A stretch of 64,000 bases of DNA from Cercophora sp. LCS_1 (lineage: Eukaryota > Ascomycota > Sordariomycetes > Sordariales > Lasiosphaeriaceae), in assembly GCA_036250225.1 (NCBI GenBank), contig JAPZLL010000067.1, positions 1-64,000 of the forward strand, in the 5' to 3' direction. Shown one piece after another: positions 1-10,652 of the stretch. Positions within the stretch are counted from its first letter, which is position 1; each line of letters opens with the position of its first letter. The position numbers were made by a program, and so were the translations under genes. The notes beneath the pieces were generated by a model. The model ran no database searches and was not told where the DNA came from. It saw only the letters and a program-made list of their open reading frames with translations.

Positions 1-478
1 ACCTTGCACCCACCCTACCTAGAGCATTGGACCCTGTCCGCTCTTACGATCTGTCTTTACCAGGCTCACCTCGGTGTACCTGGAGCAGGCCGTAACAGAC
101 ACCTCTCCTCGAAGGCAGTCCTCTGATCTTCCTCTGCTTTCCTCCGCAAGAACCTTCGAGGCTATAGACAATTATTGTTATATAGAACTGAGTTAGAGCT
201 CACAGGGCTATTTTGAAGTTTTATGCTAAACCTCTTTTTTGTGATACCAGACCTATGCTAATATTATTTATAAGCTTAGGGCTTCCCCGTGTTATAAATA
301 ATTGTCTATTAATCGAATTCTTTTTCGTCACCCTACTGCCATTTCGCTCTTAGCATTAGGTGAAGCACTCTTGTTTATAAGCTCTCCATTTCTTAACCCC
401 TGGCTCAATGATTCCAATAGTTGGTATTTTGTAGTTGGCCCGTGCTCCCTTCCTGAGGTCATGACCTGGGTCGTGACA
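1..478 (-). mobile_element. Possible Ty3-type LTR remnant, cut by window start
   Basis: Read on the minus strand from 478, the sequence opens TGTCACGACCCAGG, the kind of TG start seen in fungal Ty3-type LTRs. It then passes through an AT-rich, TATA-containing stretch (about 160-420) that looks like repeat-induced point mutation. A perfect 13-bp inverted repeat lies inside (164-176 against 297-309). The other end would lie beyond base 1, so no target duplication can be tested. This is inference from composition and termini only; no reverse transcriptase or integrase coding is visible. Confidence 0.3.
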
Positions 479-1083
479 TTCTTATGTAAATGCACCATAT
501 AAAGCGTATTTAATATATCTTGTTTGTATTAAATTTGGACTATATTTCGTTAGAGAACTCTATTACAAAGTTTTCAATGAATTCTACTCCCTGTTTTCAA
601 CAGGTGGCACAAGCTCTCCCACTCATTTTCAATAAACTCTACTACAATTCTTTGGTGAATAGGGGATATGGGTTCCATATTTTAAGTTTAATATGGGAGT
701 TGAACCAGCACGAAATCTCAAGCTGGCCACGCTGCCTTACGCGCAGAAGCACCACACCTTCAACCAGCGTTCCACATGGGGTCCGCAGGAAAAGAAAATG
801 GAGCAAGCAATGACTCAACCTCCATTGCTGCTGTTTGGGCAGCAAGAAACTGCACAGGAAGTGCTTAGGCTGCATTACTACACTAAAGGAAATATCTGAA
901 ATGGCCACGACATTGTGGATTTTTGCCAACAATTAGCCCCCACAACGCAGATGGAGAGTAAATTTTGAACCAAAATGTAGCATTGACGTACACCTATAAT
1001 AGTTATTGGTCGTAGATCCCCCACGCAAAACGCCCTGTGGTATCTGGATGCATGCACCCGAGTAGAATAACATGTGGGGTCAC
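479..1083. other. Non-coding, AT-rich left part
   Basis: No credible gene is seen. Bases 480-690 are strongly AT-rich compared with the rest of the window, then composition returns to normal. A perfect Pol III B-box-like string on the minus strand near 695-705 has no cloverleaf around it. Confidence 0.5.
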
Positions 1084-1414
1084 TGTCACAATGGGTTGCT
1101 CTAACAAAGAGCTACGAGTGCGAGTAGATTGTAGACAATGAACTTCAATTGCTTGCTTGAGGAACCAAGTCCCTCAACGGAGCGCCCAGCGCCCCTACTA
1201 TATGGGAAACTATCTATGCAGTGGAGCTGTAGGGCCCGAAGGCCGTTTCTCTTCCCTTCGAGCCTCGGGCCTCCCTCCGGGGCCCAAACCTTTCTTCCTC
1301 AACCCTCGGGCCCTCTGTGATTGGTTAACTGAGCGATTCGTTTGGGCCGGCTCCTAGAGCCCTAGCCCCACCCTTGGCTGCAGGCGGCCCGTCACACCTA
1401 TGGGGGTTGTAACA
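1084..1414 (-). mobile_element. Possible solo LTR (about 331 bp)
   Basis: The segment starts TGTCACAA and ends TTGTAACA, giving TG...CA termini and a short inverted TGTYACAA at the ends. A TATATAG-like box is present in minus orientation. The flanking pentamers (gtcac and agcac) do not match exactly, so a target-site duplication is not shown and the call is weak. Confidence 0.3.
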
Positions 1415-1519
1415 AGCACGTAAGTGGGCAAACAGAGGTAGAATCACAACGCTAGGTGCTCCATAGGATTAAGTAGCTAGGTAGATATGTAACAAATAAC
1501 AGGGCCAGACAATGACCTC

Positions 1520-1871
1520 TCAGATCCTGGCCTTAAGATCCGCCACAATAGTAGAGAAGCTCGGCTCCTCATAGTACTCCAGGTTGAACTCGGACAAAGG
1601 CGAACCTCTCGATATAAGCTTGACCTTGAAAGTGCCATTCGATGTCGCCATGGTCTCCAAGTGGAATACGCCGTTGGTTGACGATTTGCAGTCACCGTGG
1701 ATACGATTCCACTGCCCCTCGGGGACCCAGTTGCCCGTCATCCCACTTGCATCGAGGTTCTTAATATAGTCCTAGACGGAAACCTTGCTCTTCTTGCCCT
1801 GTTGCTCGCGTCCATATCAGTATGTGAGTGTAAATGCGTCCAAGTCGGTTTTGTTGAGCTGGACATACCAT
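1520..1871 (-). CDS. Small hypothetical protein, intron directly after the start codon
   Basis: I do not recognise this protein. On the minus strand an ATG (1871-1869) in a pyrimidine- and CA-rich leader is followed at once by a GTATGT donor. Two acceptors fit the downstream frame. The one ending at 1772 gives an uninterrupted product of 84 aa. The one ending at 1799 gives a start GKKSKVSV that then meets a TAG. The 84-aa product has one cysteine, no signal peptide and no membrane segment, and ends in KARI. If the upstream acceptor is the ancestral one, the gene has gained a stop. The leader context and splice signals argue that it is, or was, a real gene. Confidence 0.4.
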
Positions 1872-2843
1872 TATAAATGTGGGTGGTCTTTTAGCTGGGG
1901 TACTTTGGATTTTCGGTGATGGTGATGGTTTGTTGTTGAAGAAGCCGGAGAGATGCAGTGAATCGTAATTGTGTGATTGAAGGTTGAGATTTGTGAGATA
2001 TGAGCCAGACACTGGAGAGCTTTAAGTACCTTTCCAACTCAACATAAAGCACTATGGGTGGCCCCGTTGTGACGAATCCAGCATTGTCTTGCAAGCGCCC
2101 AAAGAAGCGCCAATTATTCCAAACTTGGATGCTTCCCTGAGAACAGTGAAGTGTTGGTAAGTCTGCTGGCTAACAGCAGACGCCATGTAAAACATGAGCA
2201 GGGCTAGCCTGCTTGGTTCTTACGTATTTGCCTGCGCAAGGCTCAAGGGTTGTTGATTTTACCAACAGTGCCCTTACCTGAGTTGACAAGCAATGATCCC
2301 GGCACGTCCGCGGCCATATTCCGTACCTTGGGCAAGGACGTTGATAAACGCCCGTACTAGCGTGGGCTGGCCTTGACCTGTGATGATGTCTGAGATCTGG
2401 CATTCTGGACAGTGCGGCGGTACAGTGCGATCACTGTCATCCCCAAGTCGACGCCCAGCGGCTGAGGAAGACCCACATTTAAGCGCCAGCGCTCTATTGA
2501 CGGGCGCTTCGCTGATCACAGGCGCAGTAGCCGAAAAGACCTCGAATTACTGTAAAAACGGAAAAATCTGATTGATTGTTTTGCTTCCAATTGCTGTCGT
2601 CATCACTGCTCTCTCCTTGCTTTAAAAACCGGCTGTTCTGGCCGTTCCCCCTCCTTTCGGATCAAATCTGAGCCGTCAGCCGGCGCCAACCCCTTTTTGA
2701 CTATAGGCCTGCTAACACGCTCACGACAACCAAACCCTCTGATATCCAGCCTAACCCCCTCCCCCCACACTGGTCACAGCCTCCCAGCACACGCTTCCTC
2801 AAAGCTTCAAACCATCACAACGGCACCACGCGAAGCATCAACT
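1872..2843. other. Intergenic region between divergent genes
   Basis: It holds the presumed leader of the small minus-strand gene (about 1872-2060) and the promoter of the kinase-like gene, including a pyrimidine- and CA-rich tract at about 2640-2840. No ORF with coding character was seen. Confidence 0.5.
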
Positions 2844-3824
2844 ATGACCGAATCAACGAACCCCTTGAAGTCGCTTCATCCCTACAAAGCCGGAGAGCTG
2901 CTGACGCTTCGACGCGTCAACGACTCGTCCCAGGTTATGGTCAAGATTCAAAAGCCCCAGCCGCCATGGACTCTCTCGTGCGGCATGATTGTAGACATGT
3001 TGGGCAGTCCCGGCACCAATGGCGTCACCGGCAACAGCGCTGCGCAGACTGTCTTTTTGAAGCTCTACGACTGGCGATTTGCTACGCAGCTGCGTGATGA
3101 CGGCGGAATTGAATCATGGACCGAGGAGTTCGGCAACGAGTACGCCAAGATGGTAATGCGCGATGAGGTGAATGATTTCGTCGAGAAGCTCAGTGACGAA
3201 AACTTCCGCGAAGCGACCGAGGAGGATTGGGACGCGGGACAGAACGAAGCCTCGCTTGCCCACGAAATGCTCACAATGTACCGTGCCGAGACATCGGTAT
3301 ACGAACGACTCACCGACATCCAAGGTCAGATGGTGCCGCAATTCCTTGGTGCTCTAGAGATAGACATCACGCCCGACGGCATCACGCCAAACGAGCAGCA
3401 ACAACAACACTTCCAGATAAAGGGAATCCTGTTAGAGTATATCCCCGGCTTCAGCCTCTCCGATCTCGTCTCCAACGTACCACCAGAAGCATGCCAGGGC
3501 ATCGTCGACCAGGGTATCCGGATCGTCCATGCGTTGAGCGACCGTGACGTGCTCAACAAGGACGTGCGACCGACCAACTTCATTGTTAGCCGGAGCGGTG
3601 GTAACGACCAGGCAATGGAATTCCGAATCGTCATGATCGATTTCGGTCAGAGCCGACTGCGCAGGGAGGATGAGTCAGACCCTGAGTGGGGTCGTGTTAA
3701 GTGGCAGCAGGACGAAGAAGGGGCCGTCGGCCTAGTCATGCAGCATCGACTGAAGAAAGTTGGGATAGAGATCTCATATGTTCGATCGTATCGGTATTTG
3801 GAGTTTGCTGAGAGGGAGGAGTAA
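2844..3824 (+). CDS. Protein-kinase-like (APH/fungal kinase-like fold) protein
   Basis: A single-exon ORF of 326 aa starting at ATG 2844; the upstream in-frame extension has the composition of a leader and was left out. The C-terminal half carries kinase-fold signatures. LNKDVRPTNFIV resembles the catalytic loop (Asp, then Asn five residues on) and MIDFGQSR resembles the metal-binding DFG. A tract of five glutamines lies near residue 190. No glycine-rich loop is obvious, so this is closer to fungal aminoglycoside-phosphotransferase-like kinases than to classical Ser/Thr kinases. The substrate is unknown. It is a soluble protein with no signal peptide. Length and motifs look intact. Confidence 0.7.
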   Translation: MTESTNPLKSLHPYKAGELLTLRRVNDSSQVMVKIQKPQPPWTLSCGMIVDMLGSPGTNGVTGNSAAQTVFLKLYDWRFATQLRDDGGIESWTEEFGNEYAKMVMRDEVNDFVEKLSDENFREATEEDWDAGQNEASLAHEMLTMYRAETSVYERLTDIQGQMVPQFLGALEIDITPDGITPNEQQQQHFQIKGILLEYIPGFSLSDLVSNVPPEACQGIVDQGIRIVHALSDRDVLNKDVRPTNFIVSRSGGNDQAMEFRIVMIDFGQSRLRREDESDPEWGRVKWQQDEEGAVGLVMQHRLKKVGIEISYVRSYRYLEFAEREE

Positions 3825-4675
3825 TTTGAACCTAAGCTGAGCGTGGTGGGGCTTCATACTGCTTAGGCAAGGGACTGAACTCTATCATTGTTATGGTTTC
3901 ATGTCTTATTTAAAGTCGGATTACAAGCTAGATTAGGGAATTAGAATCGGCCGATATACATCGACCCCCAATGAAATTGTGTCGGCATATAATCCAACTC
4001 CCCAACCACTGTCAGCGTAAGGCCTTGATAAGTATCCTCATATAGGAAGCAGAGCTGAAATGCCTATATTCTGACTGTTCTGAAGAGGAAGATGAAGAAT
4101 CCTGTAATAGCCAGCCACAAAGATGTAGTCTGCACCTTGCACGGGCGAAGCGAGCCTGTGGGACCCTCCAACACATCATGATGTGAAAACTAGATGGCTA
4201 GGAGTTTGTAATGCCTATCACGGTTTTAGAATGCGGGCCAGGGGCTAAGTATATGGCCCACTGGCTATATCACCTGTGTATATAAAGATTGGGAATTTCC
4301 CGCATTGTTCGGTACCTCCAACCAAGCAATCAACTCTTCTCTCACGTCGTGCATTTCATACATATAACGGTGCCCACCTTCTAACACCTGGCACCGAGTG
4401 CCTAGACCCCCGCTTTTATGGACCCATTTTTATTTCCTTATCGATAGACTGATTAGATAGACGTAGGACCCGCGCGCTGGAGGGAGAGCGAAGCTCTTCC
4501 TTTCCTTCTTTTCTTCTTCGTGCTAGAATTCACTAATTTGAGCCTCAAGGACTGCGTTTCTGACGTAGATGTTTGCTCTGCCGTCACAATGCCGATAAGC
4601 AAATTTTGACTGCCAAAATGCGTTAAGCGGGCGCTTACCGAAGCGCTCATCAGTGAGCGCCAAGACTAGCTGACA
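3825..4675. other. Intergenic, no gene seen
   Basis: It contains the presumed 3' UTR of the kinase-like gene and AT-biased spacer. Short ORFs here show no recognisable motif. It ends at the target duplication of the solo LTR. Confidence 0.5.
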
Positions 4676-4680
4676 CTACA

Positions 4681-4918
4681 TGTCAAAAGGAAGGAGGCCT
4701 CGGCTGGGCGAAGGAAGGAGTCCCTGGCAGCCAGTCAGCCCCGCTGACTAGAAGCCTGGCGCCAGTAAGCCAAAGCCACCACGGCTGCGTGGCCTGGATC
4801 CTACAGATGGATCTATAAGATACGGCTCTCTAGCAGAGCCAGAGAACCAGAAGAACAAGCAATACAATCACGTTGAAGCCCTCAATAAGCAGTGCAGTGT
4901 TTCCAACACTACAAATGG
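4681..4918 (+). mobile_element. Solo LTR with 5-bp target-site duplication
   Basis: The 238-bp element starts TGTCAAAAGG and ends TTTCCAACA, giving TG...CA termini. It is flanked on both sides by the exact pentamer CTACA (4676-4680 and 4919-4923), the 5-bp duplication typical of LTR-retrotransposon integration. A TATA-like box (ATCTATAAGA, about 4811) and a CAATACAATC string upstream of the 3' end resemble fungal Copia-type LTRs. No internal retroelement coding or second LTR is seen, so it is best read as a solo LTR left by LTR-LTR recombination. It sits directly against a beta-propeller gene remnant. Confidence 0.75.
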
Positions 4919-4939
4919 AGTAAAATACCAACCTCCCAG

Positions 4940-5160
4940 TTGCCTAGGTACGGCGAGGCATTGATTGCCGACTCAACCTTGGGTCACGCCTGGCGCCTGG
5001 ATGTCGAGACGGGCAAGTACACTGTGGGGAATCAGGTGCCCGAGATAGCCCCAGTCCCAGACGCGCCACTGAAGATAGGCATCAACGACATTCACTTCTT
5101 TAAGGGGTTCGTCTACTGGACCAACAGCTTCGAGGCTACGCTATACCGGATCAAGGTCGG
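4940..5160 (+). pseudogene. Remnant of SMP-30/gluconolactonase-like beta-propeller protein
   Basis: About 65 codons encode blade-like repeats of a six-bladed propeller: LIADSTLGHAWRLDVETG, then GINDIHFFKG and VYWTNSFEATLYRI. In fungi these are typical of SMP-30/gluconolactonase-like proteins. The frame has no convincing start and loses coding character after about 5160. A second short open stretch at about 5430-5634 has no recognisable family. The 5' end abuts the solo LTR, whose insertion may have broken the gene. The remnant is too short to function as a propeller. Confidence 0.5.
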
Positions 5161-6909
5161 ATATGTACTCAATGGTGCCAACGACGGCCCCTTTTTCACG
5201 TGCGCGGTGTTGGTGTTGTTGTTGCTGACACTAGATACCGCGTTCCTGGATTCCGGGGCCGGCGTCCTAGATCCCGGATCTCGGGCGCAGGCGAGCGGCT
5301 GCTATCCGGCGTGACTCGGTGCAGCTGGGCTAATGGGCCGAAAAGCTCGGCCACCGACACCAGACGTTGTGATTTGTTTACGTCCAGTTGGGCGCAATTC
5401 GGCCGGCATGCTCTTCTACTTCCGAGTGGTAGCCGCGACATCGCCAACACCCCAGGCTCCTACGTCGCTGCCTGGCAACTCTACAACGCAGTAGAACAAG
5501 AGGGCATGCAAAAGCAGAAATGGCCCGACATGGGGCGCCTCCATTCCTTCCTCGGCGGCGCAAATCTGCACCACGGAGACCGTCTCACAAAAGCCACGGG
5601 CTACTGGAAGAACTTCTGCCTCAAGTTCACGTAGTCGATATTGCCCGGCATTGCGGGATGACTACCAGGTTGTTTGGGCTAACCGACAACGTCGAGGGGA
5701 TAAATCTTGTTTGACTGTGCTGAGCCTAATATGAACCTTGCCTGGGCCTCAGGATTCGCTGAATCTTTATTCAAGTCTCAGGTGGCTCTGCCAATACCGA
5801 GAGACGCGGTAAGGCTGTCGCCCAGGCAACATTGTCAACGCAACCTTCGAAGCAGGAGATCCCCAACAAAAATTCCCTTGCCTTTTCGTTGAATGTGAAG
5901 CCAAGAGTTGGCTGCATGTTCCTCTCAGCATAATTCCAGATGCTGTGCGACACATCACATAATTACCATGTGAAAGTGGCAAACGGTGTCACTTGCACAC
6001 TACCTCACCACACTTGACTCACTCGTCAGCCAGTAAGCCCTCTCGATGTCCGAGACATGCAGCGCCACATTTCGTCATTTGGAATCAGCTAGATGCTCAC
6101 CTGGAGGACGCTGCAAGTTCCCTGGCTGCCGTGGAACTCTCAGAGCATTCCTACTCGTCATTCTTCGTCTGACAACCGTCTCCGGCCTGTCCTATCCTTC
6201 CATGACGCGTCACGTCCAGTGCATGTAGGCGGCGAGAGAAGGAGGAACGCCTTGGAGTCGCCTTGAAAGAGAGGAGCCGCTGATACCCGGCTTCTCCTTT
6301 CCTTTATTGGGATCACTACCTCGAAAATGATGGGAACAGAGAGCACTGCTCAGTTTCTGAGCTCTGCCCGTCTGCCAAACGCCGGATGCACCGGATCTTA
6401 GGAATCGAAAAAGGATATGCGGTGTTGCGAGCAGATTGAGAGAAGTAGGGGCAAGACGCGGGGTCGATGTGACATCGTGCGTCACTTGACGGTTATTGGT
6501 GAACTTGTGCCAAAAAAAAAAAATTCGGGGCGGTGACATCTCTTCAGTGCTGGTGAATCCATCGTAAGTTCGCATTTGTGATTTGCCTCGACTAAGGGAC
6601 CCTCAACTGTATCTATGTTAGAAGGCCAGACAGTTCCCAACAGTCCAACCCTTTCGAGAAGCGCCCTTTCTTTGTTTTTTCCGTTACGTACTGAAGACCG
6701 TCCGCCGACTTCCTCTGGTGTCTCTTCTCAACTCGCAGATACCAGGTGCCAACAGCTACCGCTGAGGGCTTCAATCCTCGCCCATAATCAATTGTGTTCC
6801 TTAAGCACATTTGGCTTGTGGGAGTTAGACTGGACAGTGGTATCATCCGTGGCTGGCTACCAAAGTCGGCCTTTCCTTGTCGTTTTTGGGGCACATAACT
6901 CCGACTAAG
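5161..6909. other. Gene-poor spacer
   Basis: No intact gene is seen. A short open stretch (about 5430-5634) may be a further fragment. A run of twelve A lies at about 6513. The rest shows no coding bias or repeats that I can support. Confidence 0.4.
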
Positions 6910-7525
6910 ATGGTCCAGCTAGACAACCTTGTGGACTCTGCAACCGATATCTTCCCACACCAAGCCCCGGCGGGTGCGGGGAGCGAGTTTCTCCGTTTCC
7001 AAAGGGGAATCGCACTTTTCCGACCTCTCGGGGAACAGAAGCTGGAAAAAGGGCCGAATCCCGAAGATGAAGAAGAGATTTGTACCACCACCTCGGAAGA
7101 AGACGACGATGACCAGATTTCTCTTCGGCTGTTCACCACTCTGGTCAAGGTCCGGGGGAGAGACCGCAAAGACCTAGGAGATGCCGTCTACACATATTTG
7201 AGACTTGCTATATCAACAAGAGTTCTTACCATGGCTCACAAAAGACTTTCCCATAAGTTACGCATAAAGCACAATCGAAGTCACAAGGGAGAACGGCTAG
7301 TTGATGCTCCGCTGTAAGTTTGTTGGTTATGCTTTCGTTCGGGCAGCAAGCAGTGGGAATCTCGAGGTTGCGAGGCTCCTGTTTCACCCGCTAGACCTAA
7401 AGCCAAAAAGGCACTATTTGAGGCCTGCATGTCCAACAGAATGGATGCCGTTAGGTTTCTGATGCGAGAGGGCTCCTGGAGCTCGCAATCCAAAGAGGAT
7501 GCTCTTGTGGATATTTTTACATAGC
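6910..7525 (+). pseudogene. Degenerate ankyrin-repeat-like gene
   Basis: An ORF from ATG 6910 encodes an acidic segment (EDEEEICTTTSEEDDDD) and a basic segment, and reaches a stop inside a GTAAGT. If a very short intron (7314-7350, 37 bp) is removed, the frame continues as SGNLEVARLLFHP, which is ankyrin-like. That frame then stops, while the next ankyrin-like segment, KALFEACMSNRMDAVRFLM (about 7409-7465), lies in a different frame. Ankyrin-like helices split over two frames suggest a frameshifted gene or an unrecognised intron. Without a continuous model I treat it as a pseudogene. The function is unknown. Confidence 0.4.
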
Positions 7526-7950
7526 GTGGAACAGTCGGGCATCTCAACCCTAGACGACAAAGCTAGGCAGCGTGTCAAAGAACGTGTGTTCAAAGCCTGG
7601 AGAGGCAGGTAGCTATGAACTCGAGCTCATACTACCATCGATGGTACGCATAGACCATTGCCCGCAACGCCGCCACCAGACCAATACAGGATTGGCTCTT
7701 CCAATCTTTCCAACGATTCGTTTCGATAATCCGTTCAATAGTCTACACTTGAGTAACTCACTCCTCTGTCAGCATCTCGCTCGACAAACACAGGGACGGA
7801 AAGTCAGGAGCCCACAAACAACCAGCAGGGCAAGTTGGAAAATTCATCTGAGGTGGCTGAGATAAATACTTACAGCATTTTCGACACCAGGTTGGCGAAG
7901 TCGAGCCTCTGTTCAACCATATAGTAGAAGATATAGATAGCTGCAACTAA
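7526..7950. other. Spacer downstream of the antiporter gene
   Basis: Nothing recognisable apart from the likely 3' UTR of the minus-strand antiporter. Confidence 0.4.
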
Positions 7951-10652
7951 CTAATGACCACTGTCCTGGGAATCCATGCTCTTCTTTGGCACCGCAGCCA
8001 CAGCGACAGCTTTCATTGCCCCGCTCGACTTGCCCTTATCGTCTCCGGCCGCCATGGGCGTTTTTGCTTGAACAACGAGGAGACTTGGCGTGAGCTTATC
8101 GCTGTCCTTCTTTCCCTGAGATGCAATGACCCTCGCCGCCAAACTCCCCAAAGCTTTGCCTGCTGTTTCCGATCCCTCCGAAGCCACGTTCCCTCGGCCT
8201 AATACAAGCAACAGTGATGTCGGGACGGCTGATTCAGACGCTTCGCCTTCTGGTGCAGCAGCCACCGTTGTGAGAGCCGTCAAGATGCCGTGTGCGTCGA
8301 CCTCAGTGAAAGTCGCCCGGTCTTCCATAATCTCAGAAATGACCGCCTTCAACACGGAAAACTCAGCGGTCGAGCTCCCTATCTGCTCAACAACTTCGAA
8401 AACTAAGTTACCGCTTTGCGCCAGCTGGAATGCTAGACGAACTGCATACAGATCATCGTCACTGCCGGCATAGACAGCCCGAATGAGTTTGTGACCGTGG
8501 CGATCTGCCGAATGAAACTTGACAGCGTTGTCGTAGTTTTCAGCAAGACTGACGCCTGTGTTGTCGCGCGTCAGCTGTCTTGAAAGTGAAAGCGCGGGGG
8601 TTGTGTCGCTCGTTCTCTCGGCAAGCAGAGATTTGTCCACAAATACGCCAACGCCTGAGATGTGTTGTGCCGCTGTAAAGATTTGACTGGCAAGATTCGC
8701 AAAGTCGCGGTTTTCGAGAGGATCCCCTCCCCGGGAAAAGAAAGATGGGAGTTCTGCCAGTGTCCCAGTTTCGCTCCAGGGCACGAGGATGAGGTCGCTG
8801 TTGCCGCGAGTCGCCTGAGTCGAGAGGGCGTCGGCAAATGATCCCTCGGGGACAACTGCGACTTGACCCGAGACGAAAACGTCACGACCGGTATTGTTGG
8901 AAGTTGAGGTGCCAAAAGCCTTGACGATTGGGTCCTGCCCGGCGTGCTCCTCGATTTCCGAAACCTTCATGACTGACGAACCGCGTTCCGTCAGCTCAAG
9001 CAGCCGACAACCGTGAACTCGCAAAGGCGTCGGTTCAGTCTCTGGTTGGGATGCGGACTTGGTCCCGGTGAAGAGTGAGATGAGAGACAGAATACTTGCA
9101 AAACCATCCGTCCGGAGATAAACGAGCAAGCGCGTCGCTGCATCCCCTTGACGGTACTTCTCTTCGAGATCGGAATTGCCACCGGGAGGCGAGATGGGGT
9201 TGCCGTCCCAGTCAATCTTGCCCTTCCTCCACAACTCTAGCTTTTGTTGGTACCAGGGAGGATACAGCCAGCTGACCAGAGGGGCCGTAGCAAAGGTCGT
9301 GACCAACGCCATGACAACAAACATGGTGAAGGTTCTAGTGCTTAGAATCTTGGCCTGGAGGCCAATGTTAAGAACGATGAGCTCAACAAGTCCCTTGCAT
9401 GACATCAGAGTCCCGATGGTGAACGACTCGCGCCAGACCAGCCCGTTGACACGCGCTCCAAGAGTACCACCGATAATCTTGCTCAAGAAAGCGACGACGA
9501 CAACGGCAATAACATAGCCCCAGACTTTGCCGCTGTCGAGAAGCGAAAGGTTGGTGTTGATACCCGACAAGGCAAAGAACAAAGGAACAAACAGGGTCGA
9601 TGTCAGATCCTCAATCTTCTCAGTGAGCTTGATGGCGAAACCTCCCTCGTGAGGACACATCAGACCAATCATGAAAGCCCCAAAGATGGAATGGGCGCCG
9701 ATGACGCTGGTGAAGAACGCCGAGGCCAACACCATCAAGATGGTCAAGGCAACAACACCTTCAGTCGGTCCGTTCTCGAGACTGTGGGTTCGACGCAGGA
9801 CCTTCATGAACAGTGGACGCACCGCATATGCGAGGAAAAGACTGTAACCGACCGAGACAAGTAACACCCAAAGCGCAGATATGCCGGCTCCTGCGTTGAC
9901 CAACGTGACACACAGAGCCAGGAGCACCCAGCCGACAACGTCGTTGGCGATGCCCGATGTCAGCACGATGACGCCGACCGTGGTGTTGAGCAGCTTGAGA
10001 GACGTCAGAATGCGACAGAGCACCGGGAAAGCTGTGATGGCCATGGCGACGCCGATAAATAGGGCAAAGATGCCAAACGAGATGGGCGCTGTGCCCGGCT
10101 CCGACGCAAATTCGTTGTAGAGACCATACGCGACAGCAACACCAAGACCAAACGGAATGGCCATGTCCAACGTCGCCACGCTGATGGCAATACGCCAGTT
10201 ACTGAGCAGGTAGTTGAGGTTGATCTCCAGTCCCACGAGGAAGAGGAAGAGAATGAGACCAATGTTGGCCGCCAACCGGAATGGTGCCATCCCAGCGGGA
10301 GGGAAGATGGTTGCCGTGAAGCCCGGAATACGGCCCATCACAGAGGGACCGAGAAGAATTCCCTGCAAGAGTCAGCACGATCCCGAGACACGGGATCAAA
10401 CCCTCTCACCGCAATGACTTCAGCAATGACTCTTGGCTCCCGGATCTTGGAAAGGGGCCAGTAGAGAAGCCGTGTCAGGGTTATGACAATGGTAGCCTGG
10501 ATGATGAACAGGACAACAGGGTCGGATGCATTGTAGATGGTAGGGTTGAGACCCTCAAAGATTCCGGCCTGGGGCGGCGCTCTGTTGGTTGCAGTTGCTG
10601 TCGCTGCTGTGGCCGCAGCCGCAGCAGTGACCGTCACCGTAGTAGTAGACAT
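7951..10652 (-). CDS. KHA1: KHA1-type K+(Na+)/H+ antiporter (CPA2 family)
   Basis: An 884-aa membrane antiporter that exchanges K+ (or Na+) for protons; the yeast relative acts in endomembranes. Exon 1 is 10652-10410, a 47-bp GT-AG intron covers 10409-10363, and exon 2 is 10362-7951; the codons join cleanly as EVIA/GILLGPSVMGR. Residues 1-30 are Ala/Thr-rich. About 12 hydrophobic segments follow, with family signatures GILLGPS, LFLFLVGLEI, AITAFPVLCRIL and ANDVVGWVLLAL (the ND pair in the ion-binding core). The roughly 430-residue C-terminal tail is cytosolic and resembles a nucleotide-binding/USP-like regulatory region, as in Kha1. The length fits fungal Kha1 proteins and no defect is seen. 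Confidence 0.93.

Noticed and set aside
693..790. Minus-strand B-box-like GGTTCAACTCC suggesting a tRNA
   Set aside because: No A box at the right distance and no acceptor or T-stem pairing.
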